Assembly: GCF_963924675.1 (NCBI RefSeq)
Contig: NC_089219.1
Location: 146,836,288-146,900,287, forward strand
Source of the DNA: Phocoena phocoena
Lineage: Eukaryota; Chordata; Mammalia; Artiodactyla; Phocoenidae
Reading direction: 5' to 3'
Length of the DNA stretch: 64,000 bases
In this document: positions 58,824 through 64,000 of the stretch, piece after piece
How the letters are laid out: each line of letters starts with the position of its first letter
How positions within the stretch are numbered: the first letter of the stretch is position 1
The notes under the pieces: generated by a model
The model's database searches: none
What the model was told of the DNA's origin: nothing
What the model saw: only the letters and a program-made list of their open reading frames with translations
Program-made: the position numbers and the translations under genes

Positions 58824-60279
58824 AGTAAGCAGTAACTATTCCCATTGGTGGGTGTGCTATGAGTACTTAGGCTATAGATATCTTGTATATGTTCCTCAGA
58901 AGGTTAATATAGCAATAAGCATGTAGAAGTTGTTCAGTTATTTGCAGAACACATGAATTGAATAATTTGTATGCAATAGTGCAGTGAGAAAATGGGCACA
59001 AATTTGGGGAGGATGTTTTGGGTGGTAATGGGGTCCCCTCATTGTCAGTACTGTTGCCAGTGAAGCTGGTGTGTGTTGATGCCGGTGTGGAAATGGGGCA
59101 TCTCACGTCCTGCTAGCTAAAGACTTTGATGGCCTGTTCACTTCCTGAGGTTGCTGTTTCCTTCATGCCCCCAAGGAAGCTGGGCCTCAGAACCACTTTT
59201 CTGTTTGATTTAGGTACTGATGACGCTCCCTTTGTCACTATAGTCAGTGTCCTGCTTCAGATTCTGCAGCCCATCTTCTGCCCTCCTGCTAAGCCCCTGC
59301 GCTTGCTCCCTTCTCTTTTCTTTTCCACACAAATGAGCAGATCAATTACACCTCTAATTAGGGATGGCATAGCTGAACATCTAGAAAGCATCCTTCTGCC
59401 TCTGGTGACAAGTAGCACATCCTGCAAGCAAGTTATTTATCCTGACTGGTGAGCTGTGGAAGTCAGGCTTGGTGGTATTTGCTTTTTTTTTTTTCAGTTC
59501 GGGGGAAAACTGCACCCTAAATTGACTTAGAATTTCCCTTGGGAAAGAGGAATCACCAAATTATTTGGGAAGTGGTTAACTCAAGCTGAGAACTAGGGTT
59601 AAGTGCTGGGGAAGGAGGGGTGGAGAGGACAAGCTGGTATACTTAATCCATTTTGAGTTGATTTTTATACTGACCCACTGGAGGTCGAGCAAATTATACC
59701 TGCATTTGGCCATGGGCTTAGAGGGGTGTAATGGTGCTAAGTTACAATAAGGGCACTAAAGGATTCCATGAGAAAACTAGATGTCCTTTGCAGCCCCACA
59801 AAGAGCCCGGTAGTTTGTGTTCCTTGCTGCTTCAGTGCTCCTTGAAAGAATACAGATCCCAATGATTTCTTTTGTTTGTGGACATTAAATGCTGCTGCAT
59901 TTTCATGGTTCTCAAGAGAAGCCCATAAAATCAAAGGCCCTTCAGAGATGGGGGGTGGAGCTCAGGGGACCTCTGTAGTTGTAGGGAAAAAGAAGAACAA
60001 TGAAGAGATTTCAGTTTTCCTTACAGGTCCATTTACCCCTGGCTATTTTAGTATAATTTCAGGAAATAAGTCTTGGTCCATCCCCGTCTATGGAGGAGTG
60101 AAGAATTGAATCTTAGGGAAATGGGCAAAACCACTTTTCCTCCCGTCGTCATAAGCAATGAGATTCCAAAGAGTGTTTGTCAATGGAAAAGGGGAAGATG
60201 GGGGAAGAAAAGGTTTAGGATTGGGGGCAGGAAGGATAGATGAGGGGTTCAATTTTGTACTTATTAAATTTGAGATGTC
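58824..60279. other. Intronic sequence without recognised gene
   Basis: No coding family recognised. The beginning may continue the L2 remnant that the large L1 interrupted. The 108-codon frame at 59126-59452 has no domain signature. Confidence 0.5.
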
Positions 60280-60416
60280 AAAGAGAGTTGTTTCCAGGGT
60301 TCTTTAATCTGATCTACCATTCTATTTGTCTATCATGGCATAAACATCTACTTTAATGTAGATGTTGAATATGTTTTGACCAGTAAGTAGTTCAGTTTTC
60401 TTCTTTGCTGTTCTTT

Positions 60417-60775
60417 TTTTTTTTACTTATTTATTTTTGGCTGCATTGGGTCTTCGTTGCTGCGCACAGCCTTTCTCTAGTTGCGGCTCGTGGGGGCTAC
60501 CCTTCTTTGGGGTGCACGGGCTTCTCATTGCAGTGGCTTCTCTTGTTGTGGAGCACGGGCTCTAGGCGCACAGGCTCTAGGCACACGGGCTTCAGTAGTT
60601 GTGGCACGTGGGCTCAGTAGTTGTGGCATGTGGGCTCTAGAGCGCAGGCTCAGTAGTTGTGGTGCACAGGCTTAGTTGCTCCGCGGCACGTGGGATCTTC
60701 CTGGACCAGGGCTTGAACCCATGTCCCCTGTACTGGCAGGCGGATTCTTAACCACTGCACCACCAGGGAAGTCCC
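60417..60775 (-). mobile_element. CHR-1-type SINE, full length
   Basis: Antisense CHR-1 with T-rich tail complement, 'ggtcttcgttgctgcgcaca', repeated 'cagtagttgtggcacgtggg' units and 'accaccagggaagtccc'. The 16-bp target duplication is 'ttctttgctgttcttt' (60401-60416) and 'ttctttgctattcttt' (60776-60791), one mismatch. Confidence 0.94.
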
Positions 60776-61112
60776 TTCTTTGCTATTCTTTAAAAAATTA
60801 TCTTAATTATTCATATACTGTTATTCTTGTATTGAAATTTTAAAATAAATTGCCCTAAAAACTCTTGGGAATTTGCTTAATGTTTTAATAATATTGAGTC
60901 TTACCATAATATATTATTTCCCCATTTATTCAAGAATTTAAACAGATTTCTTATGATATAGATTTGATAATTTTCTCCATAAATGTTCTACACATTTTTA
61001 TTAGGTTCATTCCTAGATGTTTTACACTGTTTAGTTCTATTGTGAATGTTCTCTCTTTTCTTATTAAATTTTATAATTGATATTGCTTCTCAAAATAATG
61101 CTATTAATTTTT

Positions 61113-61998
61113 TTTTTTTTTTAAACATCTTTATTGGGGTATAATTGCTTTACAATGGTGTGTTAGTTTCTGCTTTACAACAAAGTGAATCAGCTATACA
61201 TATACATATGTTCCCATATGTTTTCCCTCTTGCGTCTCCCTCCCTCCCACTCTCCCCATCCCACCCCTCCAGGCTGTCACAAAGCACCGAGCTAATATCC
61301 CTGTGCCTTGCGGCTGCTTCCCTCCAGCTATCTACCTTACTACGTTTGTTAGTGTGTATATGTCCATGACTCTCTCTCGCCCTGTCAAAACTCACCCTTC
61401 CCCCTCCCCATATCCTTAAGTCCGTTCTCCAGTAGGTCTGCATCTTTATTCCTATCTTACCCCTAGGTTCTTCATGACATTTTTTTCCCTTAAATTCCAT
61501 ATATATGTGTTAGCATACGGTATTTGTCTTTTTCTTTCTGACTTACTTCACTCTGTATGACAGATTCTAGGTCTATCCATCTCATTACAAATAGCTCAAT
61601 TTCATTTCTTTTTAAGGCTGAGTAATATTCCATTGTGTATATGTGCCACATCTTCTTTATCCATTCATCCTATGATGGGCGCTTAGGTTGTTTCCATGTC
61701 CTGGCTATTGTAAATAGAGCTGCAATGAACATTTTGGTACATGACTCTCTTTGAGTTTTGGTTTTCTCAGGGTATATGCCAAGTAGTGGGATTGCTGGGT
61801 CATATGGTAATTCTATTTGTAGTTTTTTAAGGAACCTCCATACTGTTCTCCACAGTGGCTGAACCAATTCACATTCCCACCAGCAGTGCAAGAGTGTCCC
61901 CTTTTCTCCACACCCTCTCCAGCATTTATTGTTCCTAGATTTTTTGATGATGGCCATTCTGACTGGTGTGAGATGATATCTCATTGTAGTTTTGATTT
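61113..61998 (-). mobile_element. L1 3' end, antisense, with exact target duplication
   Basis: 886 bp of antisense L1 from the T-run to 'catctcattgtagttttgattt' region. The 16-bp duplication 'aatgctattaattttt' lies at 61097-61112 and 61999-62014 (the T-run makes its end slightly uncertain). The complement of 61670-61984 keeps a 104-codon piece of the ORF2 C-terminus. Same subfamily style as 14998-17352. Confidence 0.94.
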
Positions 61999-62445
61999 AA
62001 TGCTATTAATTTTTGCATGTATATTTTATATCCAGCATCCTCCTATTGTAATATTTTCTGATGATTTTCTTGTGTTTTTTATGTAGATAAATATATAATC
62101 TACATGTACAATTTTAACTCATGTTCTAATCATCATCGCTCTTTGTTTTTATTGAATTTTGGGGACATTCTATATAATATTCAACAGTAGTAGTCATATT
62201 AGGCTTTCTTCTTTTGTTCTTGACTTTAAAGGCAAAGCTTTTAAGGTTTTACGATCGAGAATAATGTTGATTCTAGGTTTTGGATAGATGCCCTTTTCGG
62301 GTTAAAGCAGTGCTTTCCTAACCTTGGGTTTTTAAGAGTAATTCATGGTAAGTTTTATTGAATGCTGCTTCTGTATCTCTTGAGAAGAATCTATGTTTTA
62401 TTTCTGTCTGTTAATGTGAATTACATTGACAGGTATTCGTTCCCC

Positions 62446-62515
62446 TTCCTTCCTTCATTCCCCTTCATCCTCCCTCTTCCCTCTCCTCCTCTCTCCTTCC
62501 CCTTATCTCAGGTAG
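62446..62515 (+). repeat. Polypyrimidine tract
   Basis: About 70 bp of C/T-rich sequence with TTCC and CTCC units, located between the old L1 and the next L1. Confidence 0.8.
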
Positions 62516-62587
62516 AGAGAATTGAGTTACTCATACTCCCCAGAGAAAGGGACACTCTCACCCTTGGTCTGTCAAGGTCCTTTTTTT

Positions 62588-63176
62588 AAAAAAATTTTAT
62601 TTATTTTAACATCTTTATTGGAGTATAATTGCTTTACAATGGTGTGTTAGTTTCTGCTTTATAACAGAGTAAATCAGCTATACATATACGTACATCCCCA
62701 CATCTCCTCCTTCTTGCGTCTCCATCCCACCCTCCCTATCCCACCCATCTAGGTGGTCACAAAGCACCGAGCTGATCTCCTTGTGCTATGCAGCTGCTTC
62801 TCACTAGCTATCAGTTTTACATTTGGTAGTATATATAAGTCCATGCCACTCTCTCACTTCATCCCAGCTTACCTTTCCCCCTCCCCGTGTCCTCAAGTCC
62901 ATTCTCTATGTCTGCATCTTTATTCCTGTCCTGCCCCTTGGTTCTTCAGAACCATTTTGTTTGTTTTTAGATTCCATATATATGTGTTAGCATACGGTAT
63001 TTATTTTTCTCTTTCTGACTTACTTCACTCTGTATGACAGACTCTAGGTCCATCCACCTCACTACAAATAACTCAGTTTCATTTCTTTTTATGGCTGAGT
63101 AATATTCCATTGTATATATGTGCCACATCTTCTTTATCCATTCATCTGTTGGTGAACCCTTGGGTTCCTTCCCAAT
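62588..63176 (-). mobile_element. L1 3' end, antisense
   Basis: Antisense L1 3' UTR and ORF2 end: 'taacatctttattggagtat', 'gctttacaatggtgtgttag', 'tccattgtatatatgtgcca'. It ends near 63176. A possible target duplication is 'gtcctttttt' at 62577 and 'gtcctctttt' at 63177. Its 3' UTR is nearly identical to that at 15.0 kb. Confidence 0.88.
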
Positions 63177-63199
63177 GTCCTCTTTTTGATTATTATTGC

Positions 63200-63740
63200 T
63201 CTTTTCACTTTAACTCCCATTTTACCTTCTATTTGTATATCTAGAGATATGCACATCCTTGAGAAACATAGCAGATATTGTGTGTATGTTGGGGTGTGTG
63301 TATGTGTTTAATTTACATGAAAGTTATTGTGCTATCATGGTTTTTTTTGTTTGTTTCATTCAACACTGTGGTCTTTGGCATTATATCTATACTGCTACAT
63401 ATAAATATATATAATTTTAAAAAATTAATTGGAAAACTTTTAATGATATGATGGAAATCTATTACTTCTGATGTGATTCTGCAGAGAATGCAAACGTTAT
63501 ACAAAACTACATTTTACTTATCCAGTCCCCTAGTGATGGACTTAGGTTACTTCCCGTGGTTTGGTACCACAAACAGTGGCTGTGATGAATATCCTTGTTC
63601 GTGTTTCCATAGGACCTTTGGGAGAGTTTTTTTTTTAGTATATATAGATGAAAGTGTAGCATGTTTGCTAGGTTTTCTAATACTGACCAATTCTTACTTT
63701 TCTGTGATAAATCCTACTTGGTCATCAGTTAGGATGCTTT
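63200..63740. repeat. AT-rich sequence with old repeat traces
   Basis: 'ctagtgatggacttaggtta' and 'gctgtgatgaatatccttgt' followed by 'tcgtgtttccatagg' recall the common old phrase 'tgaatatccttgtacatg'. 'gataaatcctacttggtcat' resembles antisense L1. The family is uncertain. Confidence 0.4.
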
Positions 63741-63744
63741 TGGC

Positions 63745-63985
63745 TATAGATAGAAATTTCTAACTCCAATTGGCTTAAACATTGGGAAAATTTATTATCT
63801 CACATTATTAGATACCTTTACGTAGATCTCCTGCACACGTGCTGGCTCAGTGGCAGCATCAGTTTCCTTCCGTCTTTCAGCTCTGGCACATTCCACGTTG
63901 ACATTTCCCTCTGCCAGAGTTCCAGGGTTCACATGCAGGTACTACAGTGCCCAGCAGAAGTAGAAGACAACATTTTTCTTTGACT
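63745..63985. repeat. Possible old MER/LTR-type repeat
   Basis: 'aactccaattggcttaaaca', 'gtgctggctcagtggcagca' and 'tccctctgccagagttccag' recall an old placental repeat. The window ends in a T-run. Low certainty. Confidence 0.35.
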
Positions 63986-64000
63986 CCTTTTTTTTTTTTT

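Larger units (their letters stand above)
60280..62450 (-). repeat. Old L1 ORF2 region, interrupted twice
   Basis: Antisense L1 pieces in collinear order: 'ttctatttgtctatcatggc' at about 60322, 'gggaatttgcttaatgtttt' at about 60869, 'ttaggttcattcctagatgt' at about 61001, then 'atgctgcttctgtatctctt' and 'tgtgaattacattgacaggt' up to about 62450. A CHR-1 SINE (60417-60775) and a younger L1 (61113-61998) split it. Confidence 0.75.

Noticed and set aside
60346..60368. Short inverted repeat 'catctac...gtagatg'
   Set aside because: Seven to nine pairs within old AT-rich L1 sequence, within chance expectation.

Overview
The window is mammalian nuclear DNA, most likely from a cetacean. The evidence is repeated copies of the whale/dolphin tRNA-derived SINEs (the ~200-bp CHR-2 type and the ~300-bp CHR-1 type), artiodactyl-type L1 3' ends, many ancient MIR and L2 copies, and no ruminant BovB or Bov-tA sequence. 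Species cannot be assigned by eye.

The only protein-coding sequence I can support is one internal exon (17738-18167, + strand) of KCNH1 (EAG1), a voltage-gated potassium channel. It encodes S4, S5, the glycosylated turret, the pore helix with the SVGFGN filter, and most of S6. Both splice sites are canonical. The exon starts in phase 0 and ends after one base of a serine codon. Everything else is intron: at least 17.7 kb upstream and 45.8 kb downstream. No other KCNH1 exon, RNA gene, CRISPR array or host ORF was recognised; the longer ORFs lie in L1, SINE, LTR or low-complexity DNA.

Layout. 1-2.7 kb: Tigger remnant, LTR-like block, CHR-2 fragment. 2.7-14.5 kb: MIR, L2, a hAT element with a nested LTR, old L1 and L2 pieces, and a CHR-1 split by a CHR-2. 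15.0-17.35 kb: antisense 5'-truncated L1 ending 385 bp before the exon. 18.3-19.3 kb: old repeat, hAT and Tigger elements with target-site duplications. 20-47 kb: mostly single-copy intron with MIR, L2, four SINEs, L1 fragments and two striking hairpins. 47.3-48.7 kb: HAL1. 49.57-49.71 kb: exact 70-bp tandem duplication. 52.15-58.82 kb: near-full-length decayed sense L1 carrying a younger L1. 60.3-63.2 kb: old antisense L1 interrupted by a CHR-1 and a younger L1, then another L1.

I found no undescribed multi-gene system. The notable signals are structural: nested insertions that order transposition events, two near-perfect inverted repeats 2 kb apart, an exact tandem duplication, and several transposon-poor AT-rich blocks that could be conserved non-coding elements. 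Repeat family names come from pattern recognition without a database search; subfamily assignments and edges not fixed by a target-site duplication are approximate.
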